From Lentisphaerota bacterium (GTDB lineage: Bacteria > Verrucomicrobiota > Kiritimatiellia > UBA8416 > JAIOPI01), in contig JAIOPI010000023.1 of the NCBI GenBank assembly GCA_021413965.1, positions 56,000-119,999 of the forward strand: 64,000 bases of DNA. Reading direction: 5' to 3'. Below the pieces are notes generated by a model. The model was not told where the DNA came from and did not search any database. It worked only from the letters and a program-made list of their open reading frames with translations. Below, in pieces: positions 9,326 through 17,948 of this stretch. Each line of letters opens with the position of its first letter. Position 1 is the first letter of the stretch. Position numbers and translations under genes: made by a program.

Positions 9326-9528
9326 GACCATCCCACCGTTGGAGGAGTTGCAATTCTGACTGGTCCGATTGTAAAGGGGCGGTATTCGTACCGCAAGCCG
9401 GATTCAAGGCAATTAGGGCTCGCGATTAAGACGCCGGCGGTCTGCGGTGGGCGGGAGCGCGCCGACCCGCGAATGCCCTTGACGGTCTGTTCGACGGGCT
9501 GGATCATTCACGGTCAGGGGAGGGGCGC

Positions 9529-10254
9529 ATGTCTGCACGGCTGTCGGACCAGCAAGTGGCGTTTTACCAGGAGCATGGATACATCGGGTTGCCGGGAATC
9601 CTGCGGGCGGAGGAGGTGGCGGCCTATCGCATGGCGGCGGATGAGCTGTTCCGGCGGGTCAGCCCGATCGAGCCTGGGAAGCCGCGGTTGCAGGTCGAGA
9701 AGGGGTTGGATGGTGGGGCGTACCGGCTGCGCCAGGTCGAGCCGCTGAACGATCTGATTCCGGCGTTTGAGGCCCTCAGTCGTGATGCACGGATCACGAC
9801 GCCGGTGGATCAGGCGCTGGGTGAGCCGGGGCTGCTTTTCGAGGACAAGCTCAACTATAAGCCGGCGCGGGTGGGATCGGCGTTTCCGATGCATCAGGAC
9901 CTCAGCTACTGGGAGGCGTACGCCAAGCATCTGGTCACCGTGTTCATCTATTTGGATGATGCGACTCCGGAGAACGGGTGTATGCAGATCGTGCCGGGGA
10001 GCCATCGCCTGGGGTTGCTCGAATGGGTGCGGGAGGGCGGCAACAAGATCGTGTCGCCGAGGCTGCGCGCACAGGATGCGGTTGCGCTGGGGGGGAAGGC
10101 TGGCGATGCGCTGCTGTTCCACTGCCTGACGGCGCACACCTCCGATCCGAACCGCAGCGATCACGACCGTCGGGCGGTCATCTTCACCTATAATGCCGCC
10201 TCGGAAGGCCGTCACTACCGCTACGGGGCGGACCTGCTGGCGACCTATCACTGA
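9529..10254 (+). CDS. Phytanoyl-CoA dioxygenase (PhyH) family protein
   Basis: 241 aa Fe(II)/2-oxoglutarate-dependent oxygenase. The iron facial triad is visible as the H-x-D of MHQDLSYW and the distal His of HCLTAHTSDPN; a later Arg (DRRAVIFTY) fits the 2-oxoglutarate contact. IPGSHR-like MQIVPGSHRLGLLEW is typical of the family. GGGGAGGGG-like sequence precedes the ATG. The substrate cannot be inferred; bacterial members act on diverse small molecules. It is 56 bases ahead of the DUF1800 gene. Confidence 0.88.
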   Translation: MSARLSDQQVAFYQEHGYIGLPGILRAEEVAAYRMAADELFRRVSPIEPGKPRLQVEKGLDGGAYRLRQVEPLNDLIPAFEALSRDARITTPVDQALGEPGLLFEDKLNYKPARVGSAFPMHQDLSYWEAYAKHLVTVFIYLDDATPENGCMQIVPGSHRLGLLEWVREGGNKIVSPRLRAQDAVALGGKAGDALLFHCLTAHTSDPNRSDHDRRAVIFTYNAASEGRHYRYGADLLATYH

Positions 10255-10310
10255 CGCGCCGCGACCAGCGGCGTGCAATATCCTGCCGGCGGGCCGCGTT
10301 AAGGGTCATC

Positions 10311-11741
10311 ATGCTGGCGACGATCTCACGCAAGGACTGGACGACGGACACGGCGGCGCACCTGCTCAACCGGGCGGGGTTTGGCGGGACACCTGAAGAG
10401 GCGGACGCCCTGGCGAGGCTGTCGCCGGAGCAGGCCGTCGCCCAGATGGTTCACGTTGAGCGCGTCGACGAGGTCGTGGAGCCACCCGGGTGGGCCACGG
10501 AACCGGAAGCGGACGTGCGCCCGCAACTGCGGCGGCTCAAGGCGCTGCCGGCGGCGGAACGCCAGGCGCGCGCAGATGCCATTCGCGACGAGCAGCGCGA
10601 GCACATGCAGGTCTTGCGCGCCTGGTGGCTGCAGCGGATGCTGAGTACGCCGCGGCCGTTGCAGGAGAAGTTGACCCTCTTCTGGCACGGGCACTTTGCG
10701 ACCAGCATCCGCAAGGTGCGTTCGGCGTACGCCATGTACCGGCAGAATGAAACCTTCCGGCGGCTGGGGGCCACCAACTGGCGCGATCTTGTGCGCGCCG
10801 CGGCGCAGGAACCGGCGATGTTGCTTTACCTCGACAATGCCCAGAGCCGCGCGAGCGCGCCCAACGAGAACTTTGCACGCGAGTTGATGGAACTATTCAC
10901 GCTAGGCGAAGGGCACTACACGGAGCAGGACATCCAGGAATCGGCACGGGCTTTCACCGGATGGTCCATGGCTCACGAGCGTTTTGCGTTTGAGGTGCGG
11001 CCCCGGCTGCATGATGACGGGGTCAAGACGTTCATGGGGAAGCAGGGGCGATTTGACGGCGGGGACATCATCGACATCATCCTGGACCGGCCGGAGGCGG
11101 CGTCGTTCATCAGCCGGAAGCTGTGGGTTTTCTTTGCCTACGAGGAGCCTGAGCCGGAGATTGTGCAGGACCTGGCGACGGTCTTGCGCCGTCACCGCTA
11201 CGACCTGCAGCCGGCGCTGACGGCGCTGCTTGGCAGCCAGGCGTTCTATAGCGCTAGGGCCAGGCGGACGCAGATCAAGTCCCCGGTGCAATGGCTGACA
11301 GGGACGCTCAAAGCGGGGGCGTTGGATCTCCCCCCGGGGCCCATGTGCGCACGTATGTTGCGGCGGCTGGGGCAGGATCTGTTTGATCCGCCCAACGTGA
11401 AGGGGTGGGATGGCGGGACGGCCTGGATCAACGCCGCCAGCCTCGTGGATCGCTACAATGGTGCCGCGCTGCTTGTGGCGGGTGGTGGCGGGGCGGGCGC
11501 GAGGGGTGCATTCGCGGGCATCGAGGGAGCGGTGGTATTGCCTGAGGCGAGGCGGGGTAGCCGCCGCGAGGCGCAAGCTTATTTGCAGCGACGCGTGTTC
11601 ATGGGGCCGCCGGGAGCGGAGGCGGAAGTCGCCATCCGGCGGGTCATCGAGACGATGCCGGAACCGCGCGGGTGGACGGACGCACAGGTTCGGGACGTGG
11701 TGCGCATGATGATGAGCACGCCGTCGTACCAGTTGACGTGA
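10311..11741 (+). CDS. DUF1800 family protein
   Basis: 476 aa. It shows the family features: AAHLLNRAGFGGTPEE near the N-terminus, EKLTLFWHGHFATS, NENFARELMELFTLGEGHYTE, ARAFTGW, and PPNVKGWDGG near the C-terminus. Function is unknown. DUF1800 genes are regularly paired with DUF1501 genes, as here, and are abundant in planctomycetes and relatives. No signal peptide is apparent, unlike its partner. Confidence 0.9.
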   Translation: MLATISRKDWTTDTAAHLLNRAGFGGTPEEADALARLSPEQAVAQMVHVERVDEVVEPPGWATEPEADVRPQLRRLKALPAAERQARADAIRDEQREHMQVLRAWWLQRMLSTPRPLQEKLTLFWHGHFATSIRKVRSAYAMYRQNETFRRLGATNWRDLVRAAAQEPAMLLYLDNAQSRASAPNENFARELMELFTLGEGHYTEQDIQESARAFTGWSMAHERFAFEVRPRLHDDGVKTFMGKQGRFDGGDIIDIILDRPEAASFISRKLWVFFAYEEPEPEIVQDLATVLRRHRYDLQPALTALLGSQAFYSARARRTQIKSPVQWLTGTLKAGALDLPPGPMCARMLRRLGQDLFDPPNVKGWDGGTAWINAASLVDRYNGAALLVAGGGGAGARGAFAGIEGAVVLPEARRGSRREAQAYLQRRVFMGPPGAEAEVAIRRVIETMPEPRGWTDAQVRDVVRMMMSTPSYQLT

Positions 11742-11845
11742 ACCGACGCGTGGTCGGGCGGCGCCCGGACTCGCGCGGCAAGGGGGCGGATCGTGCGTGA
11801 GGGGGAGGGCAGGCCGCGAGGCCGCCCGCGATGAGGATGCAAGCG

Positions 11846-13156
11846 ATGACAACGCGACGCGAGTTCATGAAGACGCTGGCGATTGGCGGCGGGGGCGGAC
11901 TGCTGATGCCATCGCTGTTCAGCAGTGCCCTGGCCGCGGCGGCAAAGGGCGTGGGCGGTGGCGTCGCGGATGCGCCCATCCTGATTGTGCTGCAGCTCTC
12001 GGGCGGGAATGACGGGCTCAACATGGTGGTGCCGATGGGCAACGATGACTATGCGCGTGCGCGGCCCAAGCTGGCGATTGGCCGGAAGTCGGCGCTCAGT
12101 CTGACGGCAGACACGGGGTTGCATCCGGCGCTGGCCGGCGTCAAGGGCTTGTATGACGATGGCCAGGTGGCCGTGGTGCATGCGGTGGGCTATCCGAATC
12201 CGAACCGCTCTCACTTTCGCGCGATGGAAATCTGGCAGACCGCGGCCGATGCGGATCGGTACGAAGACTACGGGTGGATTGGCCGCTATTTCGACCGATA
12301 CTGCCGCGCGATGGACGGCAGTGTGGGCGTGGCGATCGGGGGGCCGTCGCCCCAGGCCTTTCAAGCCGCGTCGCCCAAGGGTTTGTCCTTCAAGGAGCCG
12401 TCGCAGCTGCAGGTTCGCGGGGCGCGCGCGGGACGCGGGGGACTTGACGGGGATGCCTGGCATGAGGCCTACGAGGACATGAACGGGCTGGACGGCGAGG
12501 ACATGTCCGGCGCCACCATCGGCGCGCTGACGGGCAAACCGGCGATCGTGGCGGGGCAGTCGCCGCTGGCGTTCTTGGAGCAGACCGCCCGCGATGCGCA
12601 GGCGGGGGCGCTCCGGATGGAGCGTATCCAGCGGACGGGACGCAATCTGGTGGCGTTTCCCACCACGGGACTGGGGCGGGACTGCAGCCTGGTCGCGCGT
12701 CTGATTGCCGGAGAGATGCCGACGCGCGTGTATTACCTGTCGCTTGGAGGGTTTGACACGCATACGAACCAGGCCGGCACGCAGGAGCGCCTGCTGCGTG
12801 AAGTGGGCGACGCGCTGGCCGCCCTGCTGGCGGACCTCAAGGCTCAGGGGAACCGGGAGCGGGTGCAGATCGTGATGTTCAGCGAGTTTGGCCGGCGCGT
12901 GAAAGAGAACGCCAACGGCGGGACGGATCACGGCGCGGCGGGCCCGGTGCTCATCTTCGGTGGCGGCGTGCGCGGCGGCGTGGTGGGGGCGTATCCGAGC
13001 CTGGCGGCGGCGGACCTGGAGCGTGGCGACGTGTCGTTCCGCGTCGACTTCCGCTCGATCTATGCCACGCTGCTGGAGCGGCATTTGGGTGTGGCCTCAG
13101 CGCCGGTGCTTGGCCGTCAATACCCGCTGTGTGCCGAGTGGGCCAGGCCCGTGTAG
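11846..13156 (+). CDS. DUF1501 family protein, Tat-exported
   Basis: 436 aa from the ATG at 11846; an ATG at 11831 would add 5 residues, but GAGG about 10 bases upstream and the signal layout favour 11846. The N-terminus is a twin-arginine signal (TTRREFMKTLAIGGGGG). The body is an alkaline-phosphatase-fold DUF1501 protein: LQLSGGNDGLNMVVPMG, YLSLGGFDTHTNQAGTQERLL, FSEFGRRVKENANGGTDHG, which hold the likely metal ligands. It is paired with the DUF1800 gene 104 bases upstream. The biological role of the pair is not established. Confidence 0.9.
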   Translation: MTTRREFMKTLAIGGGGGLLMPSLFSSALAAAAKGVGGGVADAPILIVLQLSGGNDGLNMVVPMGNDDYARARPKLAIGRKSALSLTADTGLHPALAGVKGLYDDGQVAVVHAVGYPNPNRSHFRAMEIWQTAADADRYEDYGWIGRYFDRYCRAMDGSVGVAIGGPSPQAFQAASPKGLSFKEPSQLQVRGARAGRGGLDGDAWHEAYEDMNGLDGEDMSGATIGALTGKPAIVAGQSPLAFLEQTARDAQAGALRMERIQRTGRNLVAFPTTGLGRDCSLVARLIAGEMPTRVYYLSLGGFDTHTNQAGTQERLLREVGDALAALLADLKAQGNRERVQIVMFSEFGRRVKENANGGTDHGAAGPVLIFGGGVRGGVVGAYPSLAAADLERGDVSFRVDFRSIYATLLERHLGVASAPVLGRQYPLCAEWARPV

Positions 13157-13277
13157 CGCGTTCGTCAGGCATGGCCGGACGGCCCGGCTGGCGAGGCGTT
13201 GGCGGTCAGGCCGGCTTGTCGCGTCCTGGATCGGCCGTGAACGGGCATGCACGACAGGCGTCATGACACCAAATCGC

Positions 13278-13306
13278 TTGCACCCCACCATGGCGGGGCG
13301 TAGATT
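13278..13306 (+). promoter_or_regulatory. Putative sigma70-type promoter upstream of the DUF2959 lipoprotein gene
   Basis: TTGCAC (13278-13283), a 17-base spacer, and TAGATT (13301-13306), about 50 bases upstream of the start codon at 13359. The same -10 hexamer occurs upstream of the tRNA gene at 32619-32624. Confidence 0.5.
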
Positions 13307-13358
13307 TTCCTCCAAAATCGGAACAGGCCTTTCTTGCTCGCGTCAGCAGGGGGAACGT

Positions 13359-14003
13359 ATGAACACTCGATTGTCGATGCTCGCCGCCGTGTGCCTGGTG
13401 GCCTGCGGTTGCAGCACCATGTACTACGGGGCCATGGAGAAAATGGGCGTCCACAAGCGCGACATCATGAAGGATCGCGTCAAGGAGGCCCGTGACACGC
13501 AGAGCGAAGCCAAGGCGCAGTTTGTGTCCGCGATGGAGCAGTTTCGCCGCGTCGTGCATGTTCAGGGCGGGGACCTGGAACGGGAATACAACCAGCTGAA
13601 CGCAACGCTGCAGAGGAGCGAAGCCGAAGCCAACGCGGTTCACACGCGAATCCGCGCTGTCGAGGATGTCTCGGATGCGCTGTTCAAGGAATGGCGCCAG
13701 GAGTTGAAGCAGTACTCCAGCGACAGTCTGCGGAAGTCGAGTCAGCGGAAGTACGACATGACGCGGGCCATGTACAAGGAACTCATCGCGTCCATGAAAG
13801 CGGCCGAATCGAAACTCGAGCCGGTGCTCGTGCCGCTGCGCGACCAGGTCCTATTCATGAAGCACAACTTGAATGCCAAGGCGATCGCGGGGTTGGGCGA
13901 CGAGGTGCTGAGCGTGCAGACGAATGTGGACAGCCTCGTGCGGGAGCTCGACGCGGCCATTGCCCAGGCCGACAAGTTCATCGCGTCATTGGAGACCGAG
14001 TAA
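13359..14003 (+). CDS. DUF2959-like coiled-coil lipoprotein
   Basis: 214 aa. The start at 13359 follows CAGGGGGAA. The lipobox is LVAC (residues around 13-16), so the mature protein is lipid-anchored. It then reads TMYYGAMEKMGVHKRDIMKDRVKEARD, typical of DUF2959, followed by long alpha-helical, coiled-coil-prone sequence. Function is unknown; it probably sits in the periplasm or outer membrane. Longer in-frame extension upstream (to 12960) runs through the DUF1501 gene and is not coding. Confidence 0.85.
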   Translation: MNTRLSMLAAVCLVACGCSTMYYGAMEKMGVHKRDIMKDRVKEARDTQSEAKAQFVSAMEQFRRVVHVQGGDLEREYNQLNATLQRSEAEANAVHTRIRAVEDVSDALFKEWRQELKQYSSDSLRKSSQRKYDMTRAMYKELIASMKAAESKLEPVLVPLRDQVLFMKHNLNAKAIAGLGDEVLSVQTNVDSLVRELDAAIAQADKFIASLETE

Positions 14004-14079
14004 GCGACTTGCGGCACGGTGTCATGACGGCATGGCCGACGGCAGGCGTGTGCCGGTGGTCGCGGCGAAAGGTGATCGC

Positions 14080-14619
14080 ATGAACAGAGTCGACCGTGGG
14101 AATCCAAATGCGCGTTTCGATCTGGCGCGGCTGCCGGCGACGTGGGTGAATACGGGGGCGCGTGGCGCGGGGATTTTTCTGATTGTGTTTGCCCTGGCCT
14201 GGGGAGGCATCCCCACCGTGGTGCTGATTCTCAGCCTGGTCCACGGGCAATTCCGACCGGAATTGCCGATGACGCTGATATTCACGGCGATCGGGACCGG
14301 GATGCTCATGCTGGGCTTGAAGCTCGCGACCGGGCACGAGGAGACCACGATTGCCGCGGACCGTGTGACCGTGCGGAAGCGGTCGCTGTTCGGGCGATCC
14401 GAATGGAGTGCGCCGCTGCAGGAGTATGCGGGGGTGCTGTCGCGCACGGAGCACCATTCGGGCGGGAAGAACCGGTCTTCGTACACCCTTCATATCGTCG
14501 ACCTGCACCATACCGATCGCCAACGCGTCGTGCGGCTTTACGAATCACGCTCGGGGGAGGGGCTGCGCGGGGCGTGGGAGAGCGCGAGCCGGGCGCTGGG
14601 GCTGCCGGCGCTGATCTAG
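14080..14619 (+). CDS. Membrane protein, N-terminal half (in-frame amber stop)
   Basis: 179 aa to a TAG at 14617-14619. Two transmembrane helices (GAGIFLIVFALAWGGIPTVV and the next about 25 residues on) are followed by a soluble beta-rich domain (RVTVRKRSLFGRSEWSAPLQ) ending WESASRALGLPALI. The same frame continues without another stop through the next open frame (14638-15186), whose sequence completes what looks like one 368-aa protein. Either the gene is broken by a single nonsense change, the stop is read through, or two genes lie in the same frame. Family not recognised. Confidence 0.6.
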   Translation: MNRVDRGNPNARFDLARLPATWVNTGARGAGIFLIVFALAWGGIPTVVLILSLVHGQFRPELPMTLIFTAIGTGMLMLGLKLATGHEETTIAADRVTVRKRSLFGRSEWSAPLQEYAGVLSRTEHHSGGKNRSSYTLHIVDLHHTDRQRVVRLYESRSGEGLRGAWESASRALGLPALI

Positions 14620-14637
14620 GACGCCGGCGGGGAGGTT

Positions 14638-15186
14638 GTGGAGCGGCAGGTTGAGGACTTGGACCGGCCGGTGCGGGATCTGGTGCGCGACGGCAAGTTG
14701 CGGGTCGAGTTCGATCCCGCCCATCCGCCCGCGGGGCTCACGTTTCAGGCGGATGGCGACGCGCTGGACATCACGGTGGTGCCGCGCGGGGGGCTGAAGG
14801 CGCTGCCGATCATGCTCGTGATCCCGGCGGTCTTCATCTACCTGGGCTTTTTTGTGGATCGCGCACCGGTTGCCTTTGGCGTCATCGGGTCCCTGTTTGC
14901 CGCTGTGATTCTGGCGGTGGTGGTGTGGGGGTGGGTGGCGCGCGAGCAGCTGCGCGTATCGCGCGACGGGGTCCGCGTGCGCTATGTGACGCGGTGGGGC
15001 GAAACGGCGGGGCGCCAGGTGGCCGCGAACGCCATTGAAATGGTGCGTGTGGGGCGCGAAAGGGACGGGAGCGCGCCGGCCGTGTTGATTGAGTCGGACG
15101 AGGCGACCTTGACGTTCGGCGCCGGCTTGAAGCCGGAAGCCATGGAGTGGGTGAAGCAGTGCATCCTGCGCGTTCTGGCGGCTTGA
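14638..15186 (+). CDS. Membrane protein, C-terminal half downstream of amber codon
   Basis: 182 aa if started at the GTG at 14638; GGGGAGG ends only two bases upstream, too close for good initiation. It begins in mid-sequence style (ERQVEDLDRPVRDLVRDGKL), then has two transmembrane helices (ALPIMLVIPAVFIYLGFFV and VIGSLFAAVILAVVVWGWV) and a second small beta-rich domain like the one in the upstream half. The helix pair and beta domain mirror the upstream half, supporting one split protein. Not recognised as a named family. Confidence 0.55.
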   Translation: MERQVEDLDRPVRDLVRDGKLRVEFDPAHPPAGLTFQADGDALDITVVPRGGLKALPIMLVIPAVFIYLGFFVDRAPVAFGVIGSLFAAVILAVVVWGWVAREQLRVSRDGVRVRYVTRWGETAGRQVAANAIEMVRVGRERDGSAPAVLIESDEATLTFGAGLKPEAMEWVKQCILRVLAA

Positions 15187-15278
15187 GCGGGCCAGGGGTC
15201 GGGGGGCGTCATGCGGGCAATCCGGATGAGGGTGGATGGCGGGAGTTGGAGGTGAAAGGTGAAAGGCAGGAACCGAGC

Positions 15279-16460
15279 GTGCTGACGATTGCCATCGCGC
15301 CGGATTCGTTCAAGGGCACCTTGACGGCGCCGCAGGCGGCGGCATGCATGGCGCGAGGACTGGTTCGTGCGATACCGAAAGTGCGGACGCGGCTGATCCC
15401 GATGGCCGATGGCGGGGAAGGGACGGTGGCGGCAGTGGTGGGGGCGACGGGAGGTCGGCTGGTGCGGCGGAGGGTGCGTGATCCGCTGGGGCGTCCCGTG
15501 CGCGCGACGTTTGGGTTGAGTGGGGATGGCCGCACGGCGGTCATTGAGATGTCGGAGGCCAGCGGGCTCGTGCGGCTCGCGCCAGGCGAGCGCAATCCGC
15601 TGATGACGTCCACGGCGGGCACGGGCGATCTCATACGCGCCGCGCTTGATCTTGGCGCGCGCCACCTGTTGATTGGCATCGGCGGCAGTGCCACGAACGA
15701 TGGCGGGACGGGCATGGCGCGCGCACTGGGGGTGCGGTTCGTGGATCGTGCGGGACGCGAGTTGCGTGAGGGCGGGGGGGCGCTGGGGCGGCTGGCGCGG
15801 ATCGATATGTCGGGGTGTGACGCGCGGCTTTTGAAGGCCCGCATTCGCGTGGCGTGCGATGTGGATAATCCGCTCTGCGGCCGTGAGGGTGCATCGCGCG
15901 TGTATGGCCCCCAGAAGGGCGGCACGCCGGCGATGGTGGCCACGCTGGATGCAAATCTGCGGCGCCTGGCGGCCATTGTGCGTCGCGACCTTGGTGTGGA
16001 GATGCTTCACGTGCCCGGCGGCGGTGCGGCCGGAGGGCTCGGTGCGGGCCTGATGGCATTTGCAGGTGGCACACTGCGCAAGGGCGTGGAGATTGTGATT
16101 GATTGCGTCGGCCTGGCGAAGCGATTGGACGGCTGCGATGTGGTCATCACCGGGGAGGGGCGCATGGATGGTCAGACCGCGCGCGGGAAGACGCCGGCCG
16201 GCGTGGCGCGGGTGGCCAAGCAACTGGGGCTGCCGGTTATTGCCATTTGCGGGATGCTGGGCCCGGGCGTGGAGGCCGTGCGCAAGGCCGGCATCGACGC
16301 CTGGTTCTCCACAGTCGTCGGGCCGCTGGACGACAAGGACGTGAAGGCGACGGCGGCGCGGCGGTTGACGGACGCGGCGGAGCAGGTCGGCCGGGTGCTG
16401 GCGGCACGCCTGTCGGGCGGTGGCCGGGGGGGCCGGGCGCGTTCTGACGGGCGTCTGTGA
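15279..16460 (+). CDS. Glycerate kinase (GarK/GlxK type)
   Basis: 393 aa from the GTG at 15279 (MLTIAIAPDSFKGTLTA with formyl-Met), which has GGCAGGA about 8 bases upstream; the open frame begins earlier at 15147 but that part lies in the preceding gene. Family hallmarks are APDSFKGTLTAPQAA, IPMADGGEGT, GIGGSATNDGGTGMA, CDVDNPLCG and ITGEGRMDGQTARGKTP. Phosphorylates D-glycerate with ATP in glycolate/glyoxylate or sugar-acid catabolism. The last about 15 residues are a Gly/Arg-rich tail beyond the usual end. Confidence 0.92.
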   Translation: MLTIAIAPDSFKGTLTAPQAAACMARGLVRAIPKVRTRLIPMADGGEGTVAAVVGATGGRLVRRRVRDPLGRPVRATFGLSGDGRTAVIEMSEASGLVRLAPGERNPLMTSTAGTGDLIRAALDLGARHLLIGIGGSATNDGGTGMARALGVRFVDRAGRELREGGGALGRLARIDMSGCDARLLKARIRVACDVDNPLCGREGASRVYGPQKGGTPAMVATLDANLRRLAAIVRRDLGVEMLHVPGGGAAGGLGAGLMAFAGGTLRKGVEIVIDCVGLAKRLDGCDVVITGEGRMDGQTARGKTPAGVARVAKQLGLPVIAICGMLGPGVEAVRKAGIDAWFSTVVGPLDDKDVKATAARRLTDAAEQVGRVLAARLSGGGRGGRARSDGRL

Positions 16461-16470
16461 GTCCGCGGGC

Positions 16471-17250
16471 CTACCAGTGGCGGCGCACGGGGACGCCGGC
16501 CTGCGTGAGTGCGTCCTTGATGGCGGGCAATTGGTAGTCTCCGGTATGGATCATCCCGGCGATGATGGCGGCATCCGCGTGGGCGGTGTTGAACACGTCG
16601 ATGAGATGCTGGGGGCTTCCCGCGCCCCCGGAGGCGACGACGGGCACGCCAACGGCTTCGGCAATCAGGCGGGTCAGTCGCAATTCAAACCCCTGGCGGG
16701 TGCCGTCGGCATCCACGGAATTCACGACAATTTCTCCGGCGCCGAGGTCGACGGCGCGGCGTGCCCAGTCCAGGGCGTCCAGGCCGGTGTGTTCGCGAAA
16801 TCCGCGGACGGTGATTTCATAACCACTGGGGCACTGTGCGGGCTTGTTCACGGCGACGGGGTCCATGCCGAGCACGATGCACTGTGAACCGAACGCCTTG
16901 GCGCCGTCGGCGATGATGTTCGGGTTGCGGACGGCGAGCGAGTTGACGGAGACTTTTTCAGCGCCGGCGAGCAGCACGCGCGACATGTCGGCGAGGTCGG
17001 AGATCCCGCCGCCGACGGCGAAGGGGATGCGGATGGCGCGGGCCACGGCGCGGACCATGTCGATGTCGATGGGGCGGCCTTCGGCCGAGGCGGTGATGTC
17101 GTAGAAGACCAGTTCATCGCAGCCCTGATCGTAATAGCGCGCGGCCATCTCGACCGGATCGCCGAGGTCGACGTTGTTCTGAAACTTGACGCCCTTGGTG
17201 ACGCGGCCCTGGCGGACATCGAGGCAGGGAATGATGCGCTTGGTCAGCAT
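16471..17250 (-). CDS. hisF: Imidazole glycerol phosphate synthase, cyclase subunit
   Basis: 259 aa, complete. The (beta/alpha)8 cyclase has the catalytic Asp in IIPCLDVRQGRVTKGV (D11) and the second in NSVDADGTRQGF (usual SMDRDGT). Phosphate-binding glycines are in PFAVGGGISDL and PVVASGGAGSPQHL. With HisH it makes IGP and AICAR from PRFAR in histidine synthesis. Its start overlaps the end of hisH by 7 bases. No other his genes are in the window. Confidence 0.97.
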   Translation of the reverse strand: MLTKRIIPCLDVRQGRVTKGVKFQNNVDLGDPVEMAARYYDQGCDELVFYDITASAEGRPIDIDMVRAVARAIRIPFAVGGGISDLADMSRVLLAGAEKVSVNSLAVRNPNIIADGAKAFGSQCIVLGMDPVAVNKPAQCPSGYEITVRGFREHTGLDALDWARRAVDLGAGEIVVNSVDADGTRQGFELRLTRLIAEAVGVPVVASGGAGSPQHLIDVFNTAHADAAIIAGMIHTGDYQLPAIKDALTQAGVPVRRHW

Positions 17251-17885
17251 GGAGACCCTCCGTGCACGGAGGGTTTCCAGGAGAGGAAATTCTGGAGGAG
17301 GCGGAGGCCGAGGCGGCCGGATTTTTCGGTGTGGAACTGGGTGGCGACCACGTTGTCACGGCCGAGGACGGAGGCAAAGCGGACGCCGGCATAGTCGGTT
17401 TCGCCGAGGACCCAGGTGCGGTCGGTGGGGGCGGGATAGTAGCTGTGCACGAAGTAAAATTCGCTGGCGTCGGCGATACCGTCGAACAGCGGGTGCGTGC
17501 GGTGTTGCATGACGCTATTCCACCCGATCTGGGGGACCTTGTCGGCGCGGGAGGGCGGGCGGAACAATTTGACTTCGCCGGGGATGATGGCGAGGCAATC
17601 GACGCCGCCATCCTCTTCGGAGCGACCGAGGAGGATTTGCGTGCCGACGCAGATGCCAAGGAAGGGAACGCCGCGGCGGATGCTGTCGCGGATCGGGGCT
17701 TCGAGGCCGAGGGTGCGCAGGGACGCCATGGCGGCGCCTGCCGCGCCAACGCCAGGGAAGATGATGCGCTCGGCGTCGCGAATGGCGGCCGGATCCTGGG
17801 TAATGAGGGCCTCGGCGCCCAGCGCCTGGCAGGCGAGGAGGACGCTGGTGAGGTTTCCGGCGCGGTAATCCACGATCGCAATCAT
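17244..17885 (-). CDS. hisH: Imidazole glycerol phosphate synthase, glutaminase subunit
   Basis: 213 aa from the ATG at 17885 (MIAIVDYRAGNLTSV). Class I glutamine amidotransferase with the catalytic Cys in PFLGICVGTQILL and the His/Glu of the triad in TQFHTEKSG (Thr replaces the usual Pro between them). It supplies ammonia to HisF. An in-frame ATG at 17918 would add 11 residues with no family support. Confidence 0.96.
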   Translation of the reverse strand: MIAIVDYRAGNLTSVLLACQALGAEALITQDPAAIRDAERIIFPGVGAAGAAMASLRTLGLEAPIRDSIRRGVPFLGICVGTQILLGRSEEDGGVDCLAIIPGEVKLFRPPSRADKVPQIGWNSVMQHRTHPLFDGIADASEFYFVHSYYPAPTDRTWVLGETDYAGVRFASVLGRDNVVATQFHTEKSGRLGLRLLQNFLSWKPSVHGGSPC

Positions 17886-17948
17886 AAGCCGAAAAGGATG
17901 GCATCGGGCGCGAGGCAAAGCAATGTCGAATGACGAACGACTATTGGA

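Noticed and set aside
10902..13084. Long minus-strand open frames (316 and 501 codons)
   Set aside because: Antisense to the DUF1800 and DUF1501 genes, Arg/His/Pro-rich.
12960..13358. N-terminal extension of the DUF2959 gene
   Set aside because: It runs through the DUF1501 gene; the lipobox and ribosome site fix the start at 13359.
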